Origin: Nocardia ninae NBRC 108245
GTDB taxonomy: Bacteria > Actinomycetota > Actinomycetes > Mycobacteriales > Mycobacteriaceae
Reading direction: 5' to 3'
Assembly (NCBI RefSeq): GCF_007990755.1
Contig: NZ_BJXA01000001.1
Location: 62,001 to 126,000, forward strand
DNA length: 64,000 bases
The position numbers and the translations under genes are program-made. Of this stretch, positions 1-8,226 are shown one piece after another (the stretch's first letter is position 1; each line of letters opens with the position of its first letter). The notes under the pieces were generated by a model. The model was given only the letters and a program-made list of their open reading frames with translations. It was not told where the DNA came from and did no database searches.

Positions 1-303
1 CTCGGCGTACTCCGATGCCAGCGCGACGCGGTTGCGCTTGCCGACACCCTGGCGGTCGTCCTCGCGGTACTGGAGTTGGCGCATCACGGTGGTCGGTGCC
101 AGCTCTCGTACATGCCGGTAGCCGATGCCCGCTGCGGCGAGCGCTTGCTGGAGCCGCGCCGAGTTCGCCCAGGAGTACTCAGGGCCCCGAACGCCGCGGC
201 GCTGGCGCAGGTCGAGCAGCAATCCCACGCCCGCGTCGGTGAGCTGCTCGATGAAGGTCGCGGCCGTGAAGCCGTAGACCCCGATCGTCGCAATTCGTTT
301 CAT
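1..303 (-). CDS. DUF488 family protein (C-terminus beyond left edge)
   Basis: Partial gene. It starts with ATG at 303 and stays open for 101 codons to the left edge. The N-terminus reads MKRIATIGVYGFTAATFIEQ, followed by a GVGLLLDLRQRR segment. This matches the start of DUF488 proteins, where a beta strand leads to 'ADVR/DLR'-type residues. The family has no settled biochemical function. No Shine-Dalgarno sequence is obvious upstream of 303. The next gene to the right is on the same strand, but about 250 bases of unrecognised sequence separate them. Confidence 0.7.
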   Translation of the reverse strand, partial: MKRIATIGVYGFTAATFIEQLTDAGVGLLLDLRQRRGVRGPEYSWANSARLQQALAAAGIGYRHVRELAPTTVMRQLQYREDDRQGVGKRNRVALASEYAE

Positions 304-551
304 CCAGTACCTGCCCAATCGGTGGCGCGAAGCCGCGCGGGGAGAGCGAGACGCTCGTCGCGTGGATTGTGAACGGAGCGTGGGCAATTCGGCAGCTCAG
401 CCCATATCTGACACTCGAAGCGGCGCCGCACTCTCGGATCGCGGCACCGAGCATGAGTTCGGTCAGCTCGGCGCTGCTCCGTTACCTGCCCGCACAGCGG
501 TGACCTGCCCCGTACAGCGGTGGGCTCACCCGAGCCCACCGCCCGCCTCCG

Positions 552-905
552 CTACGGCATGAGCACCGGCTGGTCGAGCGCCCACAACCACGACCCGTCC
601 GGCTGACGACGGGCGATCTCGACCGCCACCTCGCCGGTGGTCAGCGTGGACGCCGTCAATGCCAGATCGTCGCTCATCAGCACCGGATGCTGCCGACCCG
701 GCGTCAGCACGGGCGCGGCCGCGACGAACTGCTCGTACACCTTGCGGATCTCCGCGTGTCCGGTCGCGAGGTTGCCGGGCGGGAACGCCAGCACGGCGTT
801 CGGCTCGTACAACGCCACCAGTCCGTCGACGTCGCCCGCGTTGGCGCGCTCGATGAAGTACTTGCCCAGGTCGTTGGGGTCGGTGGCCACATTCTTGTTT
901 GTCAT
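552..905 (-). CDS. SnoaL/NTF2-like protein
   Basis: A 117-residue single-domain protein of the SnoaL-like (NTF2 fold) superfamily, of the small YybH/ketosteroid-isomerase-like kind. The early segment 'GKYFIERANAGDVDGLVALY' and the later 'PDGSWLWALDQP' are typical of the fold. The actual substrate cannot be read from sequence. Two in-frame ATGs lie close together (911 and 905). A GGAGG sits only 3 bases before the first but 9 before the second, so 905 is the better start. The gene is divergent from a YafY-type regulator, with a perfect dyad between them, so it is probably that regulator's target. Confidence 0.8.
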   Translation of the reverse strand: MTNKNVATDPNDLGKYFIERANAGDVDGLVALYEPNAVLAFPPGNLATGHAEIRKVYEQFVAAAPVLTPGRQHPVLMSDDLALTASTLTTGEVAVEIARRQPDGSWLWALDQPVLMP

Positions 906-927
906 ACTCATAAGCCTCCCAACGAAT

Positions 928-946
928 CACGACATCCTGTGTCGTG
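928..946. promoter_or_regulatory. Dyad operator between SnoaL gene and YafY-type regulator
   Basis: Perfect 7-base arms CACGACA / TGTCGTG with a 5-base spacer (TCCTG). It lies in the 63-base divergent intergenic region. A CATAAT -10-like hexamer at 956-961, followed 7 bases later by the ATG at 969, suggests a leaderless transcript for the regulator. Binding by the adjacent YafY-like protein is inference. Confidence 0.5.
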
Positions 947-968
947 TATTCCTGGCATAATTCTGCGC

Positions 969-1943
969 ATGCGCGCCGACCGGTTGGTCTCGATGGTGCT
1001 GCTGCTGCGCCAGCACGGCCGGCTCTCGGCCACCGCGCTGGCCCGCGAGCTCGAGGTGTCCACGCGCACCGTGCTGCGCGACATCGAGGCGCTGTCCGCA
1101 GCCGGTGTCCCCGTCTACGCCGAACGCGGCAGGCACGGCGGATTCGCCCTGCTACCCGGTTTCCAGACCGAGCTCACCGGACTCAATCACGACGAGGCAC
1201 TCGCCCTGCTGGTCGCCGGATCACGGCGCGGTGCACAGGCCTTCGGCCTCGGCTCGGCGCTGGCTTCGGCCATGCGCAAGGTGGTCGACGCACTCCCCGA
1301 AAGCTATCGGGCCACCGCCAACGACGCGGCCCAGCGATTGCTCATCGAACCGGAAACCGATCTGCTCTCGCGCCGCTTAGTCGCCGAGGAGGTGCCCGAC
1401 ACCGTCGTGACCGAAGTCCGCCGAGCCGTCTTCGCCGGACATAAGCTGCGCATCCACTACGCAGCCGTGGACCAGGACCCGACCTGGCGCACGGTGGACC
1501 CGATCGGCCTGGTCACCGTGCGCGGCCAGGGCTACCTACTCGCCACCAAGTCCGGCGCGGACCGCACCTACCGCCTGTCCCGAATCCTCGCCGCCGAAGA
1601 ACTCCCCGAACCCGCCCAGCGACCGGACCGCGTCGACCTATCCCAGGCCTGGCAGGAACGCAGCACGCAATTCCGAACCGGCGGCGACCAAGTCACCGTG
1701 TCACTACGCATGAACCCGGCCCGCCGGGAAGAACTGGTAGACACCGCGCTGACCATCCGCGCCGAAGAAACCGAAGCCGACGGCTGGCTACGACTCGAAG
1801 CAACCTTCCAAGATCCCCGCCACGCCGAATGGGCACTCTGGCAACTCGCCACCAACGCCGAAGCCCTGTCCCCACAATGGTTGCGCACCGCCCTCCATAA
1901 CCGCGCCACCGCAATCGCCACTTGCTACGAACGGTCACCCTGA
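969..1943 (+). CDS. YafY/WYL family transcriptional regulator
   Basis: A 324-residue regulator. The N-terminal DeoR-like winged helix-turn-helix (about residues 3-60) reads 'RLSATALARELEVSTRTVLRDIEAL', followed by the 'GFALLPGF' wing typical of YafY-type proteins. The middle and C-terminus carry a WYL-type ligand domain ('LRIHYAAVDQ', 'GYLLATKSGADRTYRLSRI') and the WCX extension. Such proteins usually control an adjacent divergent gene. Here that is the SnoaL-like gene, with a perfect dyad between. The start at 969 sits just behind a -10-like CATAAT, fitting a leaderless mRNA; open frame extends upstream but would overlap the divergent gene. Confidence 0.88.
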   Translation: MRADRLVSMVLLLRQHGRLSATALARELEVSTRTVLRDIEALSAAGVPVYAERGRHGGFALLPGFQTELTGLNHDEALALLVAGSRRGAQAFGLGSALASAMRKVVDALPESYRATANDAAQRLLIEPETDLLSRRLVAEEVPDTVVTEVRRAVFAGHKLRIHYAAVDQDPTWRTVDPIGLVTVRGQGYLLATKSGADRTYRLSRILAAEELPEPAQRPDRVDLSQAWQERSTQFRTGGDQVTVSLRMNPARREELVDTALTIRAEETEADGWLRLEATFQDPRHAEWALWQLATNAEALSPQWLRTALHNRATAIATCYERSP

Positions 1944-2396
1944 GCGTCGCCGCCTGCTGCGGGCCAACCACTCTGCGTGCGTCGCCGAACTGGTCTTCGT
2001 CTTCGAGGCAGCAGCTACTCGCCCCGATATCGAGAGCCTTCCCGTTGAGCGAAGTGCGCCCCGACGAGCCGGGTGGCGGAGAAGCGGCCGGCGTCCGAGA
2101 ACCTCGCCGCCCCGTGCCGCCGAGTCCGCGTCTTCGTGGGGCTCAGAACATCCCGCCCGATGTCTAGGTCGGAGCTGACATCGAAGCTTCTGGCGGCGAG
2201 TGCAATTCGGCATTGCGTGCAGCCGATGTGACGGTTGCGCCGCGGGGGATGCCGTGCGGGCGGGGAATCCGGAAAGAATCGCCAGCTGAAAGGCTAGGTC
2301 GCAACCAGTTTGCGGCTCGTGCAAAGTGGCATGGAATGCCGAACAATGGTGATTTGTCGGCGCGGAACTCTTCCCCTTTCAACATACATCGCGCGG
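1944..2396. other. Non-coding stretch leading to an RAE-like promoter
   Basis: About 450 bases without a convincing gene. The right part (about 2337-2396) resembles the sequence flanking the RAE-like repeats at 36.1 and 37.7 kb, in opposite orientation. The rest (1944-2330) shows no recognisable protein or RNA feature. Confidence 0.5.
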
Positions 2397-2398
2397 GT

Positions 2399-2433
2399 GG
2401 GCTTGCGGCAAGGCCCCGGTGGTGCCGCATACT
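2399..2433 (+). promoter_or_regulatory. RAE-like palindrome with promoter geometry, upstream of hydrolase
   Basis: The 19-mer GGGCTTGCGGCAAGGCCCC at 2399-2417 contains the dyad CTTGC-G-GCAAG. It matches, as I recall it, the rifamycin-associated element (RAE) found upstream of rifamycin-resistance genes in actinobacteria. TTGCGG (2403-2408) is followed after exactly 19 bases by CATACT (2428-2433). The same TTGCGG-N19-CA-A-T geometry recurs in the two other copies in this window. The alpha/beta hydrolase starts 64 bases further on. RAE identity should be checked by alignment. Confidence 0.65.
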
Positions 2434-2496
2434 CGCAGGCCCGAGCGAAATCCAGCCGCTGCTGCCGGCAACCGGTACGCGCGCGGATGGATCGAG

Positions 2497-3402
2497 ATGG
2501 AGGACGAAATTACCGAGGACAAGGTCCTGAATGTCGGTCCGTCGGAAATCGACATCACCTACGAACGCTTCGGCGACACCAACTTTCCGCCGGTGCTGCT
2601 GATCATGGGCGGCGGCGCGCAGCTGATCCATTGGCCGGACGAGTTCTGCGCCGCATTGGTCGACCGTGGCGTGCAGGTGATCCGTTTCGACAGCCGCGAT
2701 GCCGGGCGTTCGTCGCACATGTCCGGCGCGCCGGTGGTCGACATGCCCGCAGCGCTGGCGGGGGACTTGACCACGGCGTCATACGACCTGTCCGACCTGG
2801 CGGCCGACACCGTCGGACTGCTCGACGCACTCGGATTCGACAGCGCGCATCTGGTCGGGCTGTCCATGGGCGGCATGATCGCGCAGACGATCGCCATCGA
2901 ATACCCGGACCGGGTCCGCTCGTTGACCTCCATCAGTTCGCGCACCGGAGCTCCCGGAGTGGGCGACGCCGATTTCGGTGCGATCGGTCCGCTCGGGCCC
3001 GAACCGCACGACCGGCAAAGCTACCTCGAATGGCAGGTCCGGTTCTCCCGGGCAACAGCTTCGCCGGGATTCGCGTTCGACGAGGCCGCCGTGGCCGCGA
3101 CTGCTGGACGCGCTTACGACCGCGGACGTGATCATGAAGCGATGATGCGCCAGTTCGTCGCCGTGCTCGCCTCCGGTGACCGCACCGCACAACTGAACTC
3201 ATTGCGGGTGCCCACCTTGGTGCTGCACGGCGCCGACGACCTGATGTGCGATGTCAGCGGCGGCCGTGCCACCGCCGCAGCGACCCCCGGCGCGAAATTG
3301 GTGATCTTCGATGGCATGGGCCACCACCTGCCCCGGGAGCTGTGGCCGACTTTCGCTGACCGCATCACCGAACTCGTCCATCTCGGCGAAACGATTGCCT
3401 GA
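2497..3402 (+). CDS. Alpha/beta hydrolase downstream of RAE-like element
   Basis: A 301-residue alpha/beta-fold hydrolase. The oxyanion region is 'LLIMGGGAQLIHW'; the strand-4/5 segment 'VIRFDSRDAGRS' is typical of the TAP/EstB-like group. The nucleophile elbow is G-L-S-M-G-G, an acidic residue lies in 'VLHGADDLM', and the catalytic His is in 'GMGHHLPREL'. The start ATG at 2497 gives the family's usual length; upstream in-frame sequence overlaps the promoter region. The substrate is unknown. The RAE-like promoter just upstream suggests a link to rifamycin exposure (inference). A TetR gene lies convergently 14 bases downstream. Confidence 0.88.
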   Translation: MEDEITEDKVLNVGPSEIDITYERFGDTNFPPVLLIMGGGAQLIHWPDEFCAALVDRGVQVIRFDSRDAGRSSHMSGAPVVDMPAALAGDLTTASYDLSDLAADTVGLLDALGFDSAHLVGLSMGGMIAQTIAIEYPDRVRSLTSISSRTGAPGVGDADFGAIGPLGPEPHDRQSYLEWQVRFSRATASPGFAFDEAAVAATAGRAYDRGRDHEAMMRQFVAVLASGDRTAQLNSLRVPTLVLHGADDLMCDVSGGRATAAATPGAKLVIFDGMGHHLPRELWPTFADRITELVHLGETIA

Positions 3403-3416
3403 GGCACCGGCTGTTC

Positions 3417-4049
3417 TCAGCTCGTCGTGCGCGCCGTCGCCCCCTCGGTCCCAGCGACCGTCGCGCGCAAGATCTCTGTCCACCAGTCGAGCATGCGCTC
3501 ACGCGCCGACGCGTCCAGCCCGACGCTCCTGCGAAACTCGTTTCCGAACAGCGGATCCGTCGCGACGGCTTGATGCAGAGCGGCGATCGTCAGCTGAATC
3601 GCCTCACGCGGCGGCGGAATTCGCCCGGTCGCGGTGCAGTGCTGCTCAGCCTGACTGTGCAGCCGGTCGACCACCTCGTCGAGCAGACCACTTCCGGCGT
3701 CGCGCCAGCCGGAGCGGTGCAGCGCGAGCGCGAGTTCGGCGTACCCATCGGCGTACAGCGCGGCCAGCGCGCGCACCAGCTCGGCGGGGTCGATGGGTCC
3801 GTCGGTCCACGTCGCGAGCACCGTGTGCAGTTCGGCCTTCAGCTTGGAGCCGCCGAAACGCAACAGTGCCTCCAATAATCCGTTGCGCGTACCGAAGTGG
3901 TGGTTGACCGCGGCATCGGAGACCCCGATCTCGGCGGCGACGGCGCGCACCTGCACGGCGGCCGGGCCGCCCGCGGCGAGTAGCTTGCCCGCGGCCTCGA
4001 GGATGAGTCGCTTGGCGTCATCGGGTTTGCGTCGCACTCGGGTGGCCAT
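3417..4049 (-). CDS. TetR family repressor
   Basis: A 210-residue TetR regulator. The N-terminal helix-turn-helix (about residues 10-55) reads 'RLILEAAGKLLAAGGPAAVQ' then 'EIGVSDAAVNHHFGTRNGLL'. The C-terminal ligand domain ends with 'ERMLDWWTEILR'. The start is placed at ATG 4049; an in-frame TTG at 4055 is less likely. No Shine-Dalgarno is visible. The start abuts a double palindromic operator shared with the divergent alpha/beta hydrolase at 4122, so this protein very probably represses that gene and itself. Confidence 0.9.
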   Translation of the reverse strand: MATRVRRKPDDAKRLILEAAGKLLAAGGPAAVQVRAVAAEIGVSDAAVNHHFGTRNGLLEALLRFGGSKLKAELHTVLATWTDGPIDPAELVRALAALYADGYAELALALHRSGWRDAGSGLLDEVVDRLHSQAEQHCTATGRIPPPREAIQLTIAALHQAVATDPLFGNEFRRSVGLDASARERMLDWWTEILRATVAGTEGATARTTS

Positions 4050-4058
4050 CCGCAAATA

Positions 4059-4108
4059 TTACCTTGAGTATCCAAGGTAATATCCGTTACCTTGGATACT
4101 CAAGGTAA
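4059..4108. promoter_or_regulatory. Twin inverted operator of the TetR/hydrolase pair
   Basis: Two 22-base sites, TTACCTTGAGTATCCAAGGT+AA (4059-4080) and TTACCTTGGATACTCAAGGT+AA (4087-4108). Each is an inverted repeat (TTACCTTG / CAAGGTAA), and the two are exact reverse complements of each other, separated by 6 bases. They fill the intergenic space between a TetR gene and a divergent hydrolase. Assignment to the TetR protein is inference but strong. Confidence 0.85.
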
Positions 4109-4121
4109 GGAAGGTGGCGCC

Positions 4122-5000
4122 GTGCGAGGACAAACCACGATTCCGTCGATGACCGAGCGAGCGGCGGCCTTGGGCGTCCCGATCCACGATCCGGCACCAC
4201 CGCGCGACTTCCGCTTCTCCCGCGCGGGCTGCCGATTGCACGGTTTCGACTGGGGTGGAACGGGATTGCCGACCATCCTGCTGCACGGCGGGGCGTTGAC
4301 CGCGCACACCTGGGACTTCGTCTGCCTCGGCCTGCGCGGCGCCGCCCGGCTGGTCGCGCTGGATCTGCGCGGTCACGGCGACAGCGAGTGGTCCGACGAC
4401 TACCGGATCGAGACCATGGCGGCCGACGTCGTCGCCGCGGCCGACCATCTCGGTTTCGATCGGGTCCGGCTCGTCGGGATGTCGCTCGGCGGCGTGGTCG
4501 CGGCCCACATCGCCGATACCCGGCCGGAATTGGTGGAACGGGTCGCGCTCGTCGATGTCGCGCCCGGCGCGGACTTCGAAAGTACCCGGCGGGTAAGGGA
4601 ATTCATCCTCGGGCTCGGCCCGGTACGAGAACTCGACACGGTGGTGGACTCCGCGATGCGGGTCAGTCCGCACTCCGATCGCGCCGGCGTCACCTACCGC
4701 ATGAGCACACTGTTCCGCCGCACCGCCGACGGCGGCTGGGTGCCCAAAGGTGACCTGAGCCCACCCGACTTCCCGGCCATCCTCGCCGCACTCGATCGAT
4801 TCGCCGCTCAACTGTCCCGGGTCCCGGTGCTGCTGGCGCGCGGCGGCCGCAGCAGAATACTGCCGCAGTCCGCCGCCGAACGTCTGGTCGAGCGCATCCC
4901 CGACGGGCAACTCGTCGTCGTGCCGGACGCGGGACACAATGTGCAGGAAGACAATCCGGCCGCGCTGATCACCGCATTGCAGTCCTTTTTGACTCGCTGA
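4122..5000 (+). CDS. Alpha/beta hydrolase controlled by TetR
   Basis: A 292-residue alpha/beta hydrolase. 'TILLHGGALTAHTWDF' forms the oxyanion loop, 'LVALDLRGHGDSEW' is the classic RGHG strand, the nucleophile elbow is G-M-S-L-G-G, and 'DAGHNVQEDNP' holds the catalytic His. GTG at 4122 is chosen because GGAAGG lies 7 bases upstream. The in-frame TTG at 4092 falls inside the operator and is rejected. It is divergent from the TetR gene across a twin operator. The substrate is unknown; a hydrolase/TetR pair usually responds to a small ester, lactone or lipid-like ligand. Confidence 0.9.
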   Translation: MRGQTTIPSMTERAAALGVPIHDPAPPRDFRFSRAGCRLHGFDWGGTGLPTILLHGGALTAHTWDFVCLGLRGAARLVALDLRGHGDSEWSDDYRIETMAADVVAAADHLGFDRVRLVGMSLGGVVAAHIADTRPELVERVALVDVAPGADFESTRRVREFILGLGPVRELDTVVDSAMRVSPHSDRAGVTYRMSTLFRRTADGGWVPKGDLSPPDFPAILAALDRFAAQLSRVPVLLARGGRSRILPQSAAERLVERIPDGQLVVVPDAGHNVQEDNPAALITALQSFLTR

Positions 5001-5101
5001 TCCCGCTGCGGCTGTGGAGATAGTGTGGTGAACCTGTAGCGATGTGGTGGCCTCCGGCTCGGAGAGCGCGCCGCGGCTCCTCCGATCGGCATGATGGCGC
5101 C

Positions 5102-5746
5102 ATGGATGTACTCGATCGGGTGGGGCCGGGCCTATTGGATGTGGTCCGGCGAGATTTCGTCTGGCTGGCCTGGAACACCATATTGGCCTGGGTGCCAGTG
5201 GTGCTGGCGCTGTTGGTGTTTCGGTGGCGGCGTAGCGATCGGAAGGTGTCCCGCTCGCCGCTGTGGTGGGCGGGCGCCGTGCTGTTCGTGCTGTTCCTGC
5301 CCAACGCGCCCTATGTGGTCACCGACCTCGTGCACCTGCGCGACGACATCCGCTTCCTCGGCGACGGCCCGGTGGTCACCACGGTCCTGCCCGTCTACGC
5401 GACATTCATCGCCTCCGGCTTCCTCGCCTACTACCTCGCGCTGGCCGAACTCGGCCGCTACCTCGGCCACATCGGCCGAACCCGCTGGCGCGCCCCGATG
5501 ACCCTCGGTCTGCACCTACTCTGCGCGATAGGCGTTTTCCTCGGCCGCTGGACCCGCCTCAACAGCTGGGAACCCGTCGTCCAACCGCGCGGCACCTTCG
5601 AACGCATGGTCCTCGCCCTCACCTGGTCCTGGGCCCCCATCCTCATCGTGGCTACATTTCTCGTCACCGCCGTCGGGCATTTCGTGACCAAGGCCGTGGT
5701 CGAGACGGCGATGGCCGATCTGCGCCGCCTCCGCCGCCCTGCCTGA
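5102..5746 (+). CDS. DUF1361 family membrane protein
   Basis: A 214-residue integral membrane protein. Hydrophobic spans include 'FVWLAWNTILAWVPVVLALL', 'AGAVLFVLFLPNAPYVVTDL', a long span near 'TFIASGFLAYYLALAELG', and 'WAPILIVATFLVTAVGHFV'. The 'LPNAPY..TDLVHLRDDIRF' and 'RLNSWE' signatures are those of DUF1361 proteins, whose function is unknown. The start at ATG 5102 begins just before the first membrane segment. It follows the preceding hydrolase by about 100 bases on the same strand. Confidence 0.85.
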   Translation: MDVLDRVGPGLLDVVRRDFVWLAWNTILAWVPVVLALLVFRWRRSDRKVSRSPLWWAGAVLFVLFLPNAPYVVTDLVHLRDDIRFLGDGPVVTTVLPVYATFIASGFLAYYLALAELGRYLGHIGRTRWRAPMTLGLHLLCAIGVFLGRWTRLNSWEPVVQPRGTFERMVLALTWSWAPILIVATFLVTAVGHFVTKAVVETAMADLRRLRRPA

Positions 5747-6341
5747 TGCGGTCGCATTGTCCGCCTGCAGGTAGTCGACCCGTTCCGAATAGATGCGGAC
5801 GTCATGAGCCGCAACAGCTCTGGGCCACCGGCCGCCGCCCGCGGAGTGACCGCTTCCTCATCGCGCACAGCGGCAGGACAGTGCGTCGAATTCTGCGGTT
5901 CGGGAGCCGTCCGTGTCAGTGGTCTTCTCTACGCTGCCGCCCACGACCCGTTCCCGAAGAACCAGACCGCACCACGCTTCTGTCGACCCCCTCGCCCTGG
6001 CCGGCACCGACCCTGACGGGAGGACCCACTCGTCCTCCGGGGCCTCGCTGGCGAGCGATGGTGGGCTCTCGTCGGTGGGGATGGTGTGAGAAGTGTTCAA
6101 GCTCGAGGGTGAGGTCGGTGTCTCCTACGGCCAGATCTATGTTGAGAGTGCCCCCGGAGGCATCAACTCGCGCATGGACGTGGTGACACTTCGGTAGCGC
6201 GGCAAGTCCTGGCTTGTGTTGGTGCTTGGTGGCGCGGCCGCGGTGGTCATCGGCTACGTCGTCGGCTCAGCAGAAAATTCGCGGTTGCTCCTGACGTAGC
6301 GTCAGGCCATAGCGTCGGCGTCACCGGCGCGAGGTGCGGCG
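5747..6341. other. Intergenic stretch with a decayed small gene
   Basis: About 595 bases without an intact gene. The left 340 bases show nothing recognisable. The right part (6093-6299) holds an open stretch interrupted by TAG, listed separately. Confidence 0.5.
6093..6299 (+). pseudogene. Possible gene remnant with in-frame TAG
   Basis: From GTG 6093 the frame reads VFKLEGEVGVSYGQIYVESA and continues to a TAG at 6195-6197. After that codon the same frame continues for 33 codons, including a hydrophobic span 'WLVLVLGGAAAVVIGYVVGS', before a second TAG at 6297. The first half looks protein-like and the second like a membrane anchor. There is no good ribosome binding site. This could be a decayed small gene or chance coding; no family is recognised. 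Confidence 0.25.
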
Positions 6342-7121
6342 GTGGAAGCGAGATCGAAGCGGATGGACAAGCCGGGAAATGGGCAGGTGTGGAAGGTCGG
6401 TGAGCTCGCGACCGAGATCGGATTGACGGTCCGGACGTTGCATCATTACGACCGTATCGGCTTGGTGAGCCCCGCTGGGCGCACCAATACCGGGCACCGG
6501 CTCTATACCGAAGCCGACGTCGAGCGCCTGTATCAGGTGGTGGCCTTGCGTCAACTGGGCCTGGGGCTGGATCAGATCGCGAACGTGCTCGCCGGGACCA
6601 CGGCAATCACGCAAGTGCTTGCCGTGCACCGCGATTTTCTGGCTGCTCAGGTCTGTGCGACGCAAGCCCTGCACGCCCTGGTGGCCGCGCTCGCGGCAAC
6701 GGCGCAGAACCGGCCCGACATCTGCGCGCATCGCTTCCTGGAATTGATCAGGAGGACTGTCATGGTCGACGACACGGTCAAGCAATATTTCACCCAAGAA
6801 CAATTGGCACAGCTCGCTCACCGTCGCGAGCAATCCGGCGAGCCCCACATCGAGCAGGTAGAAGCCGGATGGGGCGAATTGATCTCGCAGGTCGACGCGG
6901 CAATCGAGGCCGGGCTGGACCCGGCGTCTCCGCAAGCTCATCAGTTGGCCGCGCGGTGGATGCGGTTGCTGGAAGAGTTCCACGGTGGCGATCCCGGGCT
7001 GCGCGACAGTCTGTACCGGATGCAAGCCGACAACGCAGAACGAATCCAGAACGAGTTCCGCGGGCCGTCACCAGCCCAAATCGAATTCATCCAGGCCGCG
7101 AACGCTTCCCGCGGACAGTGA
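6342..7121 (+). CDS. MerR family regulator with TipAS effector domain
   Basis: A 259-residue regulator. The MerR helix-turn-helix (about residues 15-80) reads 'WKVGELATEIGLTVRTLHHY' then 'TGHRLYTEADVERLYQVVAL'. A coiled helix follows. The C-terminal TipAS-type domain ('YFTQEQLAQLAHRREQSGEP', 'AARWMRLLEEFHGGDPGLRD') binds thiopeptides and other multidrug ligands in the family. GTG 6342 is preferred because GAGG (6331-6334) lies 7 bases upstream; ATG 6363 is the alternative. No target operon is adjacent, so it may be autoregulated. Confidence 0.88.
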   Translation: MEARSKRMDKPGNGQVWKVGELATEIGLTVRTLHHYDRIGLVSPAGRTNTGHRLYTEADVERLYQVVALRQLGLGLDQIANVLAGTTAITQVLAVHRDFLAAQVCATQALHALVAALAATAQNRPDICAHRFLELIRRTVMVDDTVKQYFTQEQLAQLAHRREQSGEPHIEQVEAGWGELISQVDAAIEAGLDPASPQAHQLAARWMRLLEEFHGGDPGLRDSLYRMQADNAERIQNEFRGPSPAQIEFIQAANASRGQ

Positions 7122-7559
7122 CGTCCGGCACCGACCACACCGGCTGAGTAACAGCAATCTCGATATCGAGGGGTAGCGGTGGCGCGGGAACAGTCCAGCG
7201 CCACCAGCTTTCGCACTCAACTCGGTACTTTCGGATGCACTGAGCCGCAACGGCTCTGGCACACCAATGGCTTCCGCGTGACCGTTTCGCTCAGCGGTCT
7301 ATATAGGACGTTCGTAACCGGCCGCTACTGATGCCTCCACGGCGTATGAGCTCCATCGTGACAAATTTGGCCGACGCGGGACGCAGGCAAACCTTCGGCG
7401 TCTATGAATCTCATGGCAGTGCTCTCCACCGGTCTGATCTGGCGTAGCAGGGCGGGCTCACTGTGAGCAGCGTCTCCCCACTGCCGATGTGTGGTCGGGT
7501 TTGCTCGATCGGAGCTGGGGAAAGCGTGCCAGGGGGATAGATACCGAAGGAGCAATCCT
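7122..7559. other. Intergenic stretch, nothing recognised
   Basis: About 440 bases between the MerR gene and the UsfY-like gene. No coding frame with family resemblance, RNA gene or clear terminator was seen. A good AAGGAG ribosome binding site for the next gene lies at its right end. Confidence 0.4.
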
Positions 7560-7895
7560 ATGGCTAACTCTGGCGCAGTATACGAGGACGACACGGCATC
7601 GCGTGACCTCGAGTCCGGCGGCTTTTCTTCCGATGCGGCGCGGACCTCGAGAAGTCACGCCGGGGAAGGAATACAAGACGGTTACAACATTCCCGGCATC
7701 CTGTTGTGGGTAGTGGGTATCGCTGCCCTCGGTGCGACGCTCACCGCAGCGGGGTCCGGCTTCCGTGGGTGGGCGACGATCGGCGCGATCGTGTGCGTAG
7801 TCAGCCTGCTGGGCGGTTCGGGCTGGCTCCTCCTCGAGCATCGTCGAATCAAGGCGAAGGAAGGACTTTCCCTGACCGACCAAGTAGGGCACTAG
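7560..7895 (+). CDS. UsfY-like small membrane protein
   Basis: A 111-residue protein. A polar N-terminus of about 45 residues contains 'AARTSRSHAGEGI'. Two membrane spans follow ('IPGILLWVVGIAALGATLTA' and 'ATIGAIVCVVSLLGGSGWLL'), then 'EHRRIKAKEG'. The 'AR-T-R-HAGE' motif before two spans and the HRR ending resemble UsfY, a protein of unknown role linked to the SigF operon in mycobacteria. The start at ATG 7560 is set by AAGGAG 8 bases upstream. I do not see a clear SigF-type promoter. The family call is by memory of the pattern, so moderate. Confidence 0.6.
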   Translation: MANSGAVYEDDTASRDLESGGFSSDAARTSRSHAGEGIQDGYNIPGILLWVVGIAALGATLTAAGSGFRGWATIGAIVCVVSLLGGSGWLLLEHRRIKAKEGLSLTDQVGH

Positions 7896-8226
7896 TACTG
7901 CGGAGCCGGCGCATGCTCCACCACGGGCCCGCCGACCAGCGCGTGCACGCCACGCGCGTCACGGTCGCCGGGCCCCTCGGCCCCGGCGCCCGACACGAAC
8001 CGGACACGGTGGCCCAAGGCGCTGTGGCACTCCACCCCGAATGTGACCAGCCACTGAGCGACTTACACCGACACCCCACAGTGTGCGGTGCTGGGATGGC
8101 TGAACAAGAGCACATCGGCAATTCCGGATGTCCGCCGGGAAGTCCGGCAGACCGCTGATCGTGGCTCTCTGCCGCAAGGCGCGTCAAGGCGCTGAGGCCG
8201 TGCCCGGCGGTGCGAGACGATGTCCG
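7896..8226. other. Intergenic stretch, nothing recognised
   Basis: About 330 bases between convergent genes. The minus strand has a broken open stretch around 7905-8120 with one internal stop, but no family is recognised and there is no start signal. Confidence 0.35.

Noticed and set aside
7440-7559. SigF-type promoter (GTTT-N15-17-GGGTAT) for the UsfY-like gene
   Set aside because: A GTTT occurs, but no GGGTA lies at the right distance.
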